Part shown: positions 25,916 to 34,489 of the stretch, one piece after another
Layout: each line of letters starts with the position of its first letter
How positions within the stretch are numbered: position 1 is the first letter of the stretch
Virus record (IMG/VR): IMGVR_UViG_3300046824_000031
Coordinates: 1 to 64,000 of that record
Source of the DNA: a virus
DNA length: 64,000 bases
Reading direction: 5' to 3' (one strand)
Notes under the pieces: generated by a model
What the model saw: the letters and a program-made list of their open reading frames with translations, nothing else
Databases searched by the model: none
What the model was told of the DNA's origin: nothing
Translations under genes and position numbers: made by a program

Positions 25916-25945
25916 TAGACGGGGCCGGAAATTGCGTGATATCCT
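25916..25945 (+). promoter_or_regulatory. Candidate late promoter ahead of scaffold/capsid
   Basis: TAGACG at 25916-25921, an 18-bp spacer, and TATCCT at 25940-25945, in the 58-base gap before the scaffold gene. The same arrangement with an 18-bp spacer occurs at 34436-34465. The spacing and partial match to TTGACA/TATAAT suggest a sigma70-like promoter boosting capsid expression. Confidence 0.45.
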
Positions 25946-25967
25946 ACAGCAGTAACCAGGAGGTTGC

Positions 25968-26981
25968 ATGAGCGTACCTGCGAGTGCAGAACCGAATGCT
26001 CAAGGCACAGTCCCCGAAGCGCCTAGTACAGGGCAGGCTGGAGTCGCCCAAGCCCAGGAACAGCGCGCTGATCCCACCCAGGTTTCGGGTGCGGGAACTC
26101 AGGAGCAGACTACTAGGACGCCAGACTATGTGCGCGACGCTTTTGCGCGGCTGAGAGGGTACACGCAGCAGGCTTCAGCCTCTGCCCCCCAGGCCCCTGC
26201 GAACGGCTACGCGCCAGAACCGGCAACCCAGACTCCCCCTGCTTCGAGCCCTCCTGCGCGGGAGGCTGGACGATCTGCGACACCGTCTACGGGACCGGCT
26301 ACGACATTCCCCCCTGCTCAAACTCCCCCCTCTACCCGTCAAGGGCAGGGGCGGCAGAATCAGCAGGCACCTCAGGACAGTCAGATCGTACTGACGCCAG
26401 AGGAGTATCAGCGGCGGATCCAATCCGAAGCTGACCGCATCCTCGCCAAACAGCGACGGGACGACGAGACTCGTAACGCTCAGGAGCAGGAGCGCGAGCT
26501 ACGCCGAACGAATCCGTTCGAGTATGCCCGCCTGATGGAGTCGAAAGAGCAAGAACTAGAAGCGAGCCGCGCCGAGACGACGAGACTTTCGGGGATCGTT
26601 GGCACCCAGTTGCAGTACTACGACCGGGCCGTACTGGATACGTTCGTCGGGGCTCTCCCTGAGAACGAACGTCAGCATGTGATTGCACCAGACGGCGACG
26701 GTATCGAGAACCGCAAGGCTACGGCTGCCAACACCCTGAAAGCCCTCCGTACCCGGTGGGTAGCCGAGGGTAGGGCCTCCGCTCGGGAAGTCTTGATGAA
26801 GGATCAGACCTTCATCAAAGAAATCCTCGCTCGCTATGGTCAGTCGGCCCCGGAAGCTCCGACATCTCCTGCTTATGCCCGCGCCTCACCTGGGGCGGGG
26901 GGCAATGCTTCTGGGTTGAGTGATGAAAGCGCAAGGATGGGAGCGTTCATTCGTGCGGGGGCGTCAGCCGCTCGCACGTAA
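25968..26981 (+). CDS. Scaffolding protein (putative)
   Basis: A 337-aa protein directly before the capsid gene, with a good SD (CAGGAGG). It has the composition expected of a head scaffold: residues 1-135 disordered and rich in Ala/Gln/Pro/Thr, residues about 140-220 a strongly charged helix (EYQRRIQSEADRILAKQRRD, RELRRTNPFEYARLMESKEQ), and a helical C-terminal part (YYDRAVLDTFVGALPENER). Scaffolds direct procapsid assembly and leave or are cut before packaging. The call is from position plus composition. Confidence 0.75.
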   Translation: MSVPASAEPNAQGTVPEAPSTGQAGVAQAQEQRADPTQVSGAGTQEQTTRTPDYVRDAFARLRGYTQQASASAPQAPANGYAPEPATQTPPASSPPAREAGRSATPSTGPATTFPPAQTPPSTRQGQGRQNQQAPQDSQIVLTPEEYQRRIQSEADRILAKQRRDDETRNAQEQERELRRTNPFEYARLMESKEQELEASRAETTRLSGIVGTQLQYYDRAVLDTFVGALPENERQHVIAPDGDGIENRKATAANTLKALRTRWVAEGRASAREVLMKDQTFIKEILARYGQSAPEAPTSPAYARASPGAGGNASGLSDESARMGAFIRAGASAART

Positions 26982-27016
26982 TGCTCCGCATGTAGAACTA
27001 CGAGGGAGTCTGGGTC

Positions 27017-28024
27017 ATGGCGTATGGAGCCGTACTCACCCGTGGTAGTGGACCGACCTATTCGGCCACACCGGGTACACATCCCCTTATCCCTGAAGAT
27101 GTCTCCAGGGAGATCATCAAGTCCACCACCCAACAGTCCGCTGTCTTGTCGATGTTCAAGCATCGGACCATGTCTACTGCCCAGCAGCGGATGCCGGTGC
27201 TGGCAACCAAGCCGACGGCCTACTTCGTCACTGGGGATACCGGTCTCAAGCAGACCACGAGTATTTCCTGGGCGAACAAGTTCCTGGATGCTGAGGAACT
27301 GGCGGTTATCATCCCCGTTCCTGAGAAGCTCCTGGACGACACCGACTACGATATCTGGGGTGAGATCAAGCCCGAGATCATCGAAGCGATGGCTATCGCC
27401 CTGGACGCAGCGATCCTGTTCGGCTTCAACAAGCCGGCATCGTGGCCTGCGAGCATCGTGGCAGCGGCTATCGCGGCTGGCAACACCGTCACTCAGGGCA
27501 CCGGCATCGATGTTGCGGATGACATCAACAACGTGATGGCGGCTGTCGAGCAGGACGGCTACGACGTGAACGGGTTCTTCATCAGGAACTCGATCAAGGC
27601 TGAGCTTCGCGGCCTGCGAGACGCCAACAACGGGTTCATCTTCCAGTCCCCCGCCGACACGGGCATGTCAAACTCGGTCTACAAGGGGACCATCTACGGC
27701 GAGAAGGCCGTTGCTTCGATCTCGGGGATCTTCGAGGCTGAGGATGCGGGGACGTATGGGCGTACCGTCAACTCGGTCAAGCTGATCGCCGGTGACTGGA
27801 CGCAGGGGCTGATTGGGATCCGGCAGGATCTTACCTGGAAGATGCTGGATCAGGCGGTCATCACCGACAACAACGGTCAGATCGTCTTCAACCTGCCGCA
27901 GCAGGACATGGTGGCGATGCGGGTGGTCGCTAGGTACGCGTTCCAAGTGCCAAACCCAATCAATCGCATGAACCTGACCGAGGCCACCCGGTATCCGTTC
28001 GCCGTGCTGCGAGACGCTGCCTAA
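27017..28024 (+). CDS. Major capsid protein, HK97 fold
   Basis: A 335-aa protein typical of HK97-fold phage capsids: an N-arm (LIPEDVSREIIKSTTQQSAVLSMF), an E-loop-like part with MSTAQQRMPVLATKPTAYFV and TSISWANKFLDAEELAVIIPVPEKLLDD, the P-domain helices (EIIEAMAIALDAAILFGF), and the A-domain strands with DWTQGLIGIRQDLTWK and the C-terminal VVARYAFQVPNP. These elements are diagnostic in order. It follows the scaffold gene and an SD-like GAGGGAG. It should be the most abundant virion protein. Confidence 0.93.
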   Translation: MAYGAVLTRGSGPTYSATPGTHPLIPEDVSREIIKSTTQQSAVLSMFKHRTMSTAQQRMPVLATKPTAYFVTGDTGLKQTTSISWANKFLDAEELAVIIPVPEKLLDDTDYDIWGEIKPEIIEAMAIALDAAILFGFNKPASWPASIVAAAIAAGNTVTQGTGIDVADDINNVMAAVEQDGYDVNGFFIRNSIKAELRGLRDANNGFIFQSPADTGMSNSVYKGTIYGEKAVASISGIFEAEDAGTYGRTVNSVKLIAGDWTQGLIGIRQDLTWKMLDQAVITDNNGQIVFNLPQQDMVAMRVVARYAFQVPNPINRMNLTEATRYPFAVLRDAA

Positions 28025-28041
28025 GAGACGGGGAGAGACTG

Positions 28042-28440
28042 ATGAGCGCATTTGCAACGCAGATCGCGCGGGCAGATATGCCCGCTGCGATTGCGGCGGC
28101 GGTCCCCGAGACACCGCTCGGGGAAGTCAACGCCCCCTATACCGTAACCGAGGTCAGCATCGTCTCCGAGGCTGCCCTGACCGGGGCGACGGCGACGGCT
28201 CGGACCTTGACCATCTACAACCGTGGGCAGGCAGGGGCGGGGACCACGGTCGTCGCGACCCTGGCTCTGATCACGGGTGTCGATCTTGTCGCCAACGACA
28301 AGAAGCTGTTCACCCTGTCAGCGGTCGCTGGCGCCCTCACCCTGGCGGCAGGCGATGCCCTGGAGTGCGTCGAGACCGTCGCGTCTACGGGTACGGCTCG
28401 CGGCAACTGCCAGTTGACCGTGCTGGGCACGCACCTCTAA
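28042..28440 (+). CDS. Capsid-associated (decoration-type) protein
   Basis: A 132-aa protein starting 17 bases after the capsid gene, with GGGGAGAGA upstream. The sequence is beta-rich with Ala/Thr/Val alternation (YTVTEVSIVSEAALTGATATARTLTIYNRGQ). Placement directly after the capsid gene and the composition fit a capsid decoration or cement protein. No named family is claimed. Confidence 0.6.
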   Translation: MSAFATQIARADMPAAIAAAVPETPLGEVNAPYTVTEVSIVSEAALTGATATARTLTIYNRGQAGAGTTVVATLALITGVDLVANDKKLFTLSAVAGALTLAAGDALECVETVASTGTARGNCQLTVLGTHL

Positions 28441-28516
28441 GATGACAGCAGAGGTCGGGGAGGGAGCGCATGCTCTGCTACTCCCTCCCTTGATCTCTCG
28501 GAGAAAGAAGAAGCTG

Positions 28517-29338
28517 ATGGCCGAAGCAGGCAAGCTCCAGGCTCCACCGGCCCTTCCGGTGTACTACATGAAGATGCTGACCCCCAACTCAGATGCCCGC
28601 TTGGGCAAGCTGGCTGAGGGGCAGATCGTCCCGATGGATCAGGCGAAGGCGACCCGGTATCTTACTGCCAACGTCGCTGAGCAGGTCTCCAAGGGCGAGT
28701 TCGATCAGCAGCAGGACCGCAAGCAGACCAAGGCTACCGCCGCTCAGAACGCCTATCGGGCGCTGAACGACGGGCACGCGGTCTGGGACGTTGCGACCTA
28801 CCGAGACGTTCTTACCGCCCCTGAGAGCGGGCTACGGATCGCGCACGAGCGGGGCATCCCGCTGGTGAACGTTCACATGCTCCGCGACGAGGACGGGGAC
28901 GTTCTCCCCCCTGACGCTGACATTGACGACATCCTGGATGCCAGAGCCAATCTGCATCCTGACCTGGCTGCGCCGTTTGCGGCACACGACCGCTCGTCGG
29001 TGATGGGCGGGGGCTCCCCGTATGTCTCGAACATGCCGGGTGCTACTCCGATGCCCCTCTCGCCCCAGCATCGGGCGCAGATGGAGCGGGTCCAGGCGCA
29101 GGAAGTGATGGCTCAGCGGCCGGCTGCGTTCTCGTATGATCGCGAGAACCCCAACGCTCGGCCCCCGCAGACTGGGGTAGGCTCAAACGAGGAGCGCACC
29201 TCGCGAGCGTCGCACAGGACAGGGCGCCCCCAGGTCCAGCCGAAGGATTCCCCCGTGTCTCCTGAGGCTGCGAAGGCCGCTGAGCAGGCTGACGTGAAGC
29301 CAGCGTCTGGTACGCTCACCTCGGAGCAGCGGGCCTAA
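28517..29338 (+). CDS. Hypothetical virion-region protein
   Basis: A 273-aa protein if translation begins at ATG 28517; the frame is also open from ATG 28442, which has no visible SD. Residues 1-130 look folded (VYYMKMLTPNSDARLGKLAEGQIVPMDQAKATRYL; ERGIPLVNVHMLRDEDGD), while the C-terminal half is low-complexity with Pro, Arg, Ser and Gln. The Asp-rich loop DEDGDVLPPDADIDD could bind metal. Probably structural by location; unknown otherwise. Confidence 0.6.
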   Translation: MAEAGKLQAPPALPVYYMKMLTPNSDARLGKLAEGQIVPMDQAKATRYLTANVAEQVSKGEFDQQQDRKQTKATAAQNAYRALNDGHAVWDVATYRDVLTAPESGLRIAHERGIPLVNVHMLRDEDGDVLPPDADIDDILDARANLHPDLAAPFAAHDRSSVMGGGSPYVSNMPGATPMPLSPQHRAQMERVQAQEVMAQRPAAFSYDRENPNARPPQTGVGSNEERTSRASHRTGRPQVQPKDSPVSPEAAKAAEQADVKPASGTLTSEQRA

Positions 29339-29376
29339 GATGGTCGGATCCAAAGAGGCGAAGAAGGGACTGGTTG

Positions 29377-29883
29377 ATGCCGAGTAACACCCCCTTTCAA
29401 GCCTCTATGGATCCGGCTCAACCGAAGATCCTGGACAAAGAAGTCCCCCACGACGGAGATTCGGCAAAACTCCAGTACGTCGGTCTTGGGATCGCCACAG
29501 GATCTGAAGCCTCAGGCTATACCTTCCGAGAGCTTGCGGCGCTTGATACCCTAATTCAGTCTCTCCTGACCATACAGTCTCCGGCTACGGCGACGAACGC
29601 TGCGTCTGGTACAGCCGATGTTCAGATGCTTGCAGCGACGACCTCCCTCAGGCTGATGGGGTATAGCTCCAAAGAGAATGCCGGCTCTCCCGCGACTGCT
29701 GAGTTCATTCTTCGGAACGGCACGTCCACTGCTGGTACTCCCCTGGCGCATGTCAAGCTCGGCCCCAACGAATCGGTCCGCGACTGGTTCGGCCCTGGAG
29801 GCATGATCGCCTCGGGTGGAATCTATCTGGATAGGATCTCGGGGACGACTGAGGTCACGATCTTTACGGTGATTGCCCCATGA
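29377..29883 (+). CDS. Beta-rich virion protein
   Basis: A 168-aa protein from ATG 29377 (GAAGGGA upstream). An N-terminal helical part is followed by a beta sandwich-like region (SLRLMGYSSKENAGSPATAEFILRNG, PLAHVKLGPNESVRDWFGPGGMIASGGIYLDRISGTTEVTIF). The latter pattern, including a Gly-rich turn and a final TTEVTIF strand, is common in small phage decoration or fibre-base proteins. It overlaps the next gene by four bases (ATGA). Confidence 0.6.
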   Translation: MPSNTPFQASMDPAQPKILDKEVPHDGDSAKLQYVGLGIATGSEASGYTFRELAALDTLIQSLLTIQSPATATNAASGTADVQMLAATTSLRLMGYSSKENAGSPATAEFILRNGTSTAGTPLAHVKLGPNESVRDWFGPGGMIASGGIYLDRISGTTEVTIFTVIAP

Positions 29884-30908
29884 GTTCTTCGGGGAAGTTG
29901 ATCGCGCCTTCGGGGAGAAGAAACCGCATCATCAATGGATCGATGCGGGTCTCTCAGCGGTTGGTACCGAATACGGGGGTGGTGGGCGTAGACAACAGCT
30001 ATCAATCTGTTGATCGTTACCGTACGCTCTGGGACGGAACAGGTTCTACTCCGACTATCACCCCAGATTTTACGTACTCCGATGGACAGGGGAGATCGAA
30101 ACGTGCGCTCCTGGCTCAGACGACGGGCGCCAGCAATGGAAAGCATGGGTTTATCCAGATCCTAGAAGGACTAGACGTTCAGGATCTGCGGGGGCAGACC
30201 GTCTCCTTCCAGGCCACTCTCTTCGTCCATACCTCCCAGAACGATGCGCGGATGGCGTTGCTGACCTGGACTGGGACTGAGGATGCTACATCAGGTGATC
30301 CGATTAGTACCTGGAATTCTGCCGGTACTAACCCTACTCTGGCAACCAACTGGGCGTACGCGATCACGCCGGTAAATCTGAATCCATCAACCCAATGGGT
30401 AACGTATAAAGTTGAAGGCGTGGTCTTAGGCACGACGTTTACGAATCTCGCGATGATGGTCTGGAATGAAGACACGGTTGTTGATAATGGAGCTATCTGG
30501 GCGACGACCGATTGGCAGTTGGAGAACGGTTCGGTCTGTACCCAGTTTGAACGAACACCTCTGGCGCACGATATCGAACTCTGTAGTCGGTATTATGAGA
30601 AGAGCTACAATATGGTAGATGTGCCGGGAACTAATACGGTTTCTGGTCTGGTCGGAGGCTCGATGTCAAACAGTGGAGCGACGAACGTTCAAGCCGTCGT
30701 TCCATTCAAGACTCAGAAGAGAGGTTCTCCGGTGGTTGCGCTCTATGGAAAGACGGGAGCGGCTAACCAGTTCTACAGCCAGGCAACAGGAGTAGATGCT
30801 GTCGGCATTGGTGTTTCGTATATAGCTGATACTGGCATGGTGGTGACAAGCAGTACCACAGCCTCAGAGTCCGTGCTGTTCCACTACACGGCGGCAGCGG
30901 AGTTGTAG
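29880..30908 (+). CDS. Tail fibre or receptor-binding protein (carbohydrate-binding type)
   Basis: A 342-aa protein with the recognisable fibre pattern NRIINGSMRVSQR near the N-terminus, VDRYRTLWDG, QILEGLDVQDLRGQTVSFQATLF, and DWQLENGSVCTQFERTPLAHDIELCSRYYEKSYN, followed by a distinct C-terminal domain. This order is seen in many phage fibre proteins with a carbohydrate-binding beta sandwich and a conserved RxYYE linker. It should take part in host recognition. Parts are AT-richer than neighbours (about 47% GC over 30361-30480 by my count), suggesting exchange. Confidence 0.75.
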   Translation: MSSSGKLIAPSGRRNRIINGSMRVSQRLVPNTGVVGVDNSYQSVDRYRTLWDGTGSTPTITPDFTYSDGQGRSKRALLAQTTGASNGKHGFIQILEGLDVQDLRGQTVSFQATLFVHTSQNDARMALLTWTGTEDATSGDPISTWNSAGTNPTLATNWAYAITPVNLNPSTQWVTYKVEGVVLGTTFTNLAMMVWNEDTVVDNGAIWATTDWQLENGSVCTQFERTPLAHDIELCSRYYEKSYNMVDVPGTNTVSGLVGGSMSNSGATNVQAVVPFKTQKRGSPVVALYGKTGAANQFYSQATGVDAVGIGVSYIADTGMVVTSSTTASESVLFHYTAAAEL

Positions 30909-30910
30909 GC

Positions 30911-31480
30911 ATGGCCGAATATCAACTCACGCAGACCGGCATGATTCTTCATACGGTGATCACCGAGACTGAGGCTGGATTCGTCACGAGAGTAGACACT
31001 ATCCCGGCTGATCCGGCGAACAGTGAGTATCAACACTATCTTGCCTGGGATGCCATTCCAGGGAACACCGCAGATCCAGCAGATCCTTTGCCGGTTCAAA
31101 AGCAGGGGTATACCGTCGTTCGGATCGAGGACATACGAACCTCCGATGCGACTGTTTTTACGTTCGCCTCCTGGCCCCTGGAGGAGAAGACGCTGTACAC
31201 CGCCCGCTTCACGATCATGGCGGTAGACACCGTGAGCGGAGCCTGTCACGTCTGGTACGGCAAAGCCTCAGCCAAACGGCTCACAGCCAATGCGATTCTG
31301 GTTGGAACCCCGAACATCGACACCGATCATCCTGACGCGGCAGCAGCCGGCTGGCTCGTTGCGGTGGATGTTTCCAGTACGAACTTCAGGATCAGAGTGA
31401 CGGGGGCCGCAGGACGAACGATCTCCTGGAATCTCGTGGGAGAAGTTCTCCGAGCGAGACCAGACGGACTGGTGGACTGA
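30911..31480 (+). CDS. Hypothetical fibre-region protein
   Basis: A 189-aa protein two bases after the fibre gene. Its N-terminal 60 residues are helical/loop (TQTGMILHTVITETEAGFVTRVDTIPADPANSEYQHYLAW); the rest is beta-rich (VFTFASWPLEEKTLYTARFTIMAVDTVSG). The NSEYQHYLAW segment recalls the short C-terminal tag of some fibre-assembly proteins, but this is only a resemblance. It may be a minor structural protein or fibre-assembly partner. Confidence 0.55.
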   Translation: MAEYQLTQTGMILHTVITETEAGFVTRVDTIPADPANSEYQHYLAWDAIPGNTADPADPLPVQKQGYTVVRIEDIRTSDATVFTFASWPLEEKTLYTARFTIMAVDTVSGACHVWYGKASAKRLTANAILVGTPNIDTDHPDAAAAGWLVAVDVSSTNFRIRVTGAAGRTISWNLVGEVLRARPDGLVD

Positions 31481-31638
31481 TGTTGATGCTCTGGCTCGTT
31501 CTTCCCTTTATCAGCGGGACGCCCATTCCCGATGACGATCTGGTCGGGTACGATTGGGAGATTACGGAATCCAACACGGACTCAAACCAGGCCGTGTATG
31601 TTATTCCGCCGATCATCATCAGCGACGAGACGATCTAA
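31480..31638 (+). CDS. 52-aa hypothetical protein
   Basis: A small frame from ATG 31480 overlapping the previous stop (TGATG). It begins with a hydrophobic stretch (MLMLWLVLPFIS) that could be a short membrane anchor or signal, then an acidic part (PDDDLVGYDWEITESNTDSN) and a hydrophobic end (VYVIPPIIIS). The tight overlap and correct spacing to the next gene support it. Function unknown. Confidence 0.5.
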   Translation: MLMLWLVLPFISGTPIPDDDLVGYDWEITESNTDSNQAVYVIPPIIISDETI

Positions 31639-31656
31639 GGGAGAGGAGAGAACCGT

Positions 31657-32064
31657 ATGGCTGGGAGTTTCTCAGACTACCTGGAGAACCTTGTTCTCAA
31701 CCACACGTTCAACGGTGCCGCCTTTACTTCACCGGCTACGGTGTATGTGGCCCTGTTCACCGCCACCCCCTCCGACACAGGCGGCGGCACCGAAGTCTCA
31801 GGGAACGCCTATGCCAGAGTCGCTGTCACCGGGAATACCACCAACTTCCCGACGACCTCGACGGGATCCATCTCCAACGGAACGGCGATCACCTTCCCCC
31901 AGGCGACACCGTCGGGGTGGGGCGTGATCACCCAGTTCGGGATCTTCGATGCGTCAACCTCTGGGAACCTCCTGGTCTGGGGAGACCTCTCGGCCTCCAA
32001 GACTGTGGACCCGCTCGACACGGTCTCGTTTGCCATCGGCGCGCTGACCATCACGCTCGCGTAA
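31657..32064 (+). CDS. Tail-associated protein of the phage fibre protein family
   Basis: A 135-aa protein with a familiar pattern: SFSDYLENLVLNHTFNG, ATVYVALFTATPSDTGGGTEVSG, YARVAV, NGTAITFPQAT, WGVITQFGIFDA, and a C-terminal FAIGALTITLA. I recognise this as the widespread small tail/fibre-associated family found near fibre genes; its precise position in the tail is not certain. SD GGGAGAGGAGAG precedes it. Confidence 0.8.
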   Translation: MAGSFSDYLENLVLNHTFNGAAFTSPATVYVALFTATPSDTGGGTEVSGNAYARVAVTGNTTNFPTTSTGSISNGTAITFPQATPSGWGVITQFGIFDASTSGNLLVWGDLSASKTVDPLDTVSFAIGALTITLA

Positions 32065-32086
32065 TCAGGGGGAGGAAGAGAACATC

Positions 32087-32353
32087 ATGGCTACCCTCTC
32101 CCAGGCTGAACGGGATCGGATCTTTCGCTGGATACAGCGAGATCCGAATCTCGGGTCGGCGCTGTTCACGAAGCCGCAACTTGCTGCGGCTATTGGGGCG
32201 GCTGATGATTGGGTTGATGCCAACTCCGCAGCCTTCAATGCTGCCCTCCCGGGAGGATTCAGGAACGCAGCGACGCCGGAACAGAAAGCCATGTTGCTGA
32301 CCTACGTGATCACGCGGCGTTTCGGACGGGCACCTCGGGATGGGGATGATTAG
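32087..32353 (+). CDS. Small helical virion-region protein
   Basis: An 88-aa all-helical protein with SD GGGGGAGG. The pattern LSQAERDRIFRWIQRD, LTKP-like FTKPQLAAAIGAADDWVDANSAAFNAALP, and TPEQKAMLLTYVITRRFG is typical of small phage proteins encoded next to fibre genes. No function established. Five bases separate it from the following gene. Confidence 0.65.
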   Translation: MATLSQAERDRIFRWIQRDPNLGSALFTKPQLAAAIGAADDWVDANSAAFNAALPGGFRNAATPEQKAMLLTYVITRRFGRAPRDGDD

Positions 32354-32358
32354 CCCTC

Positions 32359-32859
32359 ATGGCTACACGATTCGTCGGCACACCCTACGCCGCTGAGTTT
32401 CCGTCCACGAACTTCCCGCAGTTGACGATCTCGAACACGACGGCTCGCCGTCCCGTGCTGGCCTTTGATGCCAGCACTGACGAGACCTGTTACTGGACAG
32501 GTGTTGCCCCTCAGGGTCTGACCGGTACGATAACTTTGGTTATCACGTTCATTATGGCAAGCGCGACCTCGGGGGCCGTCGGCTTTCAAGCAGCCTTGGA
32601 AGCTATCACCCCAGGGGATTCTGTGGACGTGGATTCCAGCACGTCGTTCGATAGCGTCAATAACAGTGCGAGCACGACGGTCCCAGGGACGGCAGGCTTT
32701 GAAGGTTCGATCAGCATTACGATGACGAACGCCGACAGCGTAGCAGCCGGTGATTCTATCAGGCTGTCCTTGAACCGGGATGCTGACGGATCCGCGATCA
32801 CCGACAGTGCTACAGGGGATGCTCAGGTTCTCAGTGTTGAGCTTCGAGATTCGGCCTAG
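32359..32859 (+). CDS. Beta-sandwich virion protein
   Basis: A 166-aa protein of mostly beta composition (RRPVLAFDASTDETCYWTG, GTITLVITFIMASATSG, VGFQAALEAITPGDSVDVD, GSISITMTNADSVAAGDSIRLSLNRD). The Asp/Ser-rich turns and regular strands resemble jelly-roll domains in phage fibres and decoration proteins. It is encoded just before the LamG fibre, so a tail or fibre role is likely. Confidence 0.6.
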   Translation: MATRFVGTPYAAEFPSTNFPQLTISNTTARRPVLAFDASTDETCYWTGVAPQGLTGTITLVITFIMASATSGAVGFQAALEAITPGDSVDVDSSTSFDSVNNSASTTVPGTAGFEGSISITMTNADSVAAGDSIRLSLNRDADGSAITDSATGDAQVLSVELRDSA

Positions 32860-32872
32860 AGAGCCCTGACCG

Positions 32873-34438
32873 ATGGCTATTCGTGTTACAGCAGCTACCA
32901 CCTACCTGAGCCATCTTTCGATCAGCGTCCCTGATGATGCGTTTACCATCATGGGGTGGTTTTATCTGACCACGGACAGAAACGCTACCGGCGTGCTTAT
33001 GCAGTGTCTCAACGCCGGTGGCACACGGTACAAGGTCGTGAACCTGGCGACGGATGGTACGACGCTCGTCCTCGTCAGTAGCGACTTCGCCACAGTGAAC
33101 GGCACCAATCTTTCGACAGGAACGTGGTATCACGTCGCCCTGGTCGCCAACGGGTCGAATACCTACGTCTACCTGAACGGCGTCCAGGACGCGACGAACA
33201 CGGATGCCTCTGGGGCGACAACCTATACCGTCCTGATTTTCGGATCGAATAGCGTCCAGTTTATGGACGGGCGTATCTTCGATCTCAAGATGTGGAACAC
33301 GGCTTTGACGGTGTCTGAAGTTCAGCAGGAGATGAACACGATCCGCCCCCAGCGGTTCGATAGCCTGTACGGTTCGTGGCCGGTCTTCCCAGGATCAGGG
33401 GAGAGGGGGCGAGACTACTCAGGAAACGGGCGGAACCTGACCGAGAACGGTTCGCTCTCCGACGAGGATCCTCCCCCAGTCAGCTACGGTGCTCCCGGCT
33501 GGATCATTGTCCCGTTCACCTCTAGTGCTGGATCAGAGGCAGCCGTAGGACAGTCGGACGGATCGTCATCAGTCACAGGGACGCTCGAATCTACCGTCCC
33601 CATCGCAGCGAGTTCTGCTGGGGTCTCGTCGGATACCGCCGCCCTTTCATCTACCGTCCCCATCGTCGCTTCTAGTGCCGGTGCTTCCTCTGATTCAGCG
33701 GCCCTCAGGGCTACCGTCCCGATCATCGCGTCGTCTGCTGGGGACAGCAGTACCACGGGCACGGTACGAGCCACAGTCTCCATCATAGCCTCGTCGGCTG
33801 GGGCCAGCAGTACCACAGCCACCGCGTCCTCGACAGCCCCCATAGCCGCGACTTCTGCTGGAGCTAGCAGTACCACAGCCGCAGCGAGAGCGACCGTCCC
33901 CATCGCAGCCAGTTCTGCTGGGGTCTCCAGTACGACAGCGACCCTGGGGATGTCAGGCGGGGACGAGGCGGCTGTCGGGTCCAGTGCTGGGGTGAGTTCG
34001 ACCTCAGGGACGGTGACGATCCAGGCGAGAGCCGTTGGATCTAGTGCAGGCGTCAGTTCTACTGTAGCGGCCCTCAGTGCGACCGTCAGGATCGTAGGAT
34101 CGTCTGCTGGAGTCTCGTCGGACTCGGGGGCGGCATCGGCTAGTGTCAGGATCGTAGCTTCCAGTGCCGGTGTCTCTAGTATCCTGGCGGATCTTACCCG
34201 CACTCCCTGGGCAGGAGAACCAGAAGCGGCTATCGGATCCAGTGCCGGTGTATCTACAGTTCTGGGGGCCTTGCGATCTACGGTCCCCGTGGGAGGGCTG
34301 TCTCAAGCGGTCTCCTTCGCGAGTCTCTTTCTCACCCCGATCCCAACTGGCCCCCCAGAAACGCATCGCTATACGCAGTTCGTAGAGCCAGGAGACGGCT
34401 TGGAGTACGCCATCCTGGCCTCGCAGTCCCGAGGCTAG
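32873..34438 (+). CDS. LamG-domain tail fibre with 20-aa repeats
   Basis: A 521-aa protein. Residues about 1-215 form a LamG/concanavalin-like domain: AFTIMGWFYLT, WYHVALVANGSNTYVYLNG, DGRIFDLKMWNTALTVSEVQQEM. This is followed by about twelve 20-aa repeats (residues about 223-472) with consensus SSAGxSSxTAxLxxTVPI, then a short C-terminal domain (PETHRYTQFVEPGDGLEYAIL). LamG domains bind sugars or proteins; the repeats may form an extended shaft. It probably acts in adsorption. Repeat number could vary between related phages. Confidence 0.8.
   Translation: MAIRVTAATTYLSHLSISVPDDAFTIMGWFYLTTDRNATGVLMQCLNAGGTRYKVVNLATDGTTLVLVSSDFATVNGTNLSTGTWYHVALVANGSNTYVYLNGVQDATNTDASGATTYTVLIFGSNSVQFMDGRIFDLKMWNTALTVSEVQQEMNTIRPQRFDSLYGSWPVFPGSGERGRDYSGNGRNLTENGSLSDEDPPPVSYGAPGWIIVPFTSSAGSEAAVGQSDGSSSVTGTLESTVPIAASSAGVSSDTAALSSTVPIVASSAGASSDSAALRATVPIIASSAGDSSTTGTVRATVSIIASSAGASSTTATASSTAPIAATSAGASSTTAAARATVPIAASSAGVSSTTATLGMSGGDEAAVGSSAGVSSTSGTVTIQARAVGSSAGVSSTVAALSATVRIVGSSAGVSSDSGAASASVRIVASSAGVSSILADLTRTPWAGEPEAAIGSSAGVSTVLGALRSTVPVGGLSQAVSFASLFLTPIPTGPPETHRYTQFVEPGDGLEYAILASQSRG
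33539..34288 (+). repeat. About twelve 60-bp tandem repeats in the LamG fibre
   Basis: In-frame 20-codon units with a conserved core SSAG(V/A)SS. Two units are extended by inserted residues (around GMSGGDEA and TPWAGEPEA). DNA copies have diverged, so the array is old rather than freshly amplified. Confidence 0.9.
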
Positions 34439-34465
34439 ACAGTCTTCGAGAGAACACGGTACGAT
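34436..34465 (+). promoter_or_regulatory. Candidate promoter ahead of connector/tail genes
   Basis: TAGACA at 34436-34441, an 18-bp spacer and TACGAT at 34460-34465, overlapping the stop codon of the LamG fibre and ending 24 bases before the next start. It matches the arrangement at 25916-25945. Confidence 0.45.
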
Positions 34466-34489
34466 ACTTCAGAGAAAGAGGGGCTGAGC

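Noticed and set aside
24704-25969. 421-codon leftward frame opposite the coiled-coil gene
   Set aside because: Antisense shadow of an Ala/Glu/Arg-rich coiled coil, giving Leu/Arg-rich sequence without a fold pattern.
33484-34203. 239-codon leftward frame opposite the LamG repeats
   Set aside because: Its apparent regular repeats are the reverse reading of the 60-bp sense repeats; no SD or independent evidence.
33539-34288. CRISPR-like regular repeats
   Set aside because: Units are contiguous, in frame and coding, with no spacers; a protein repeat.
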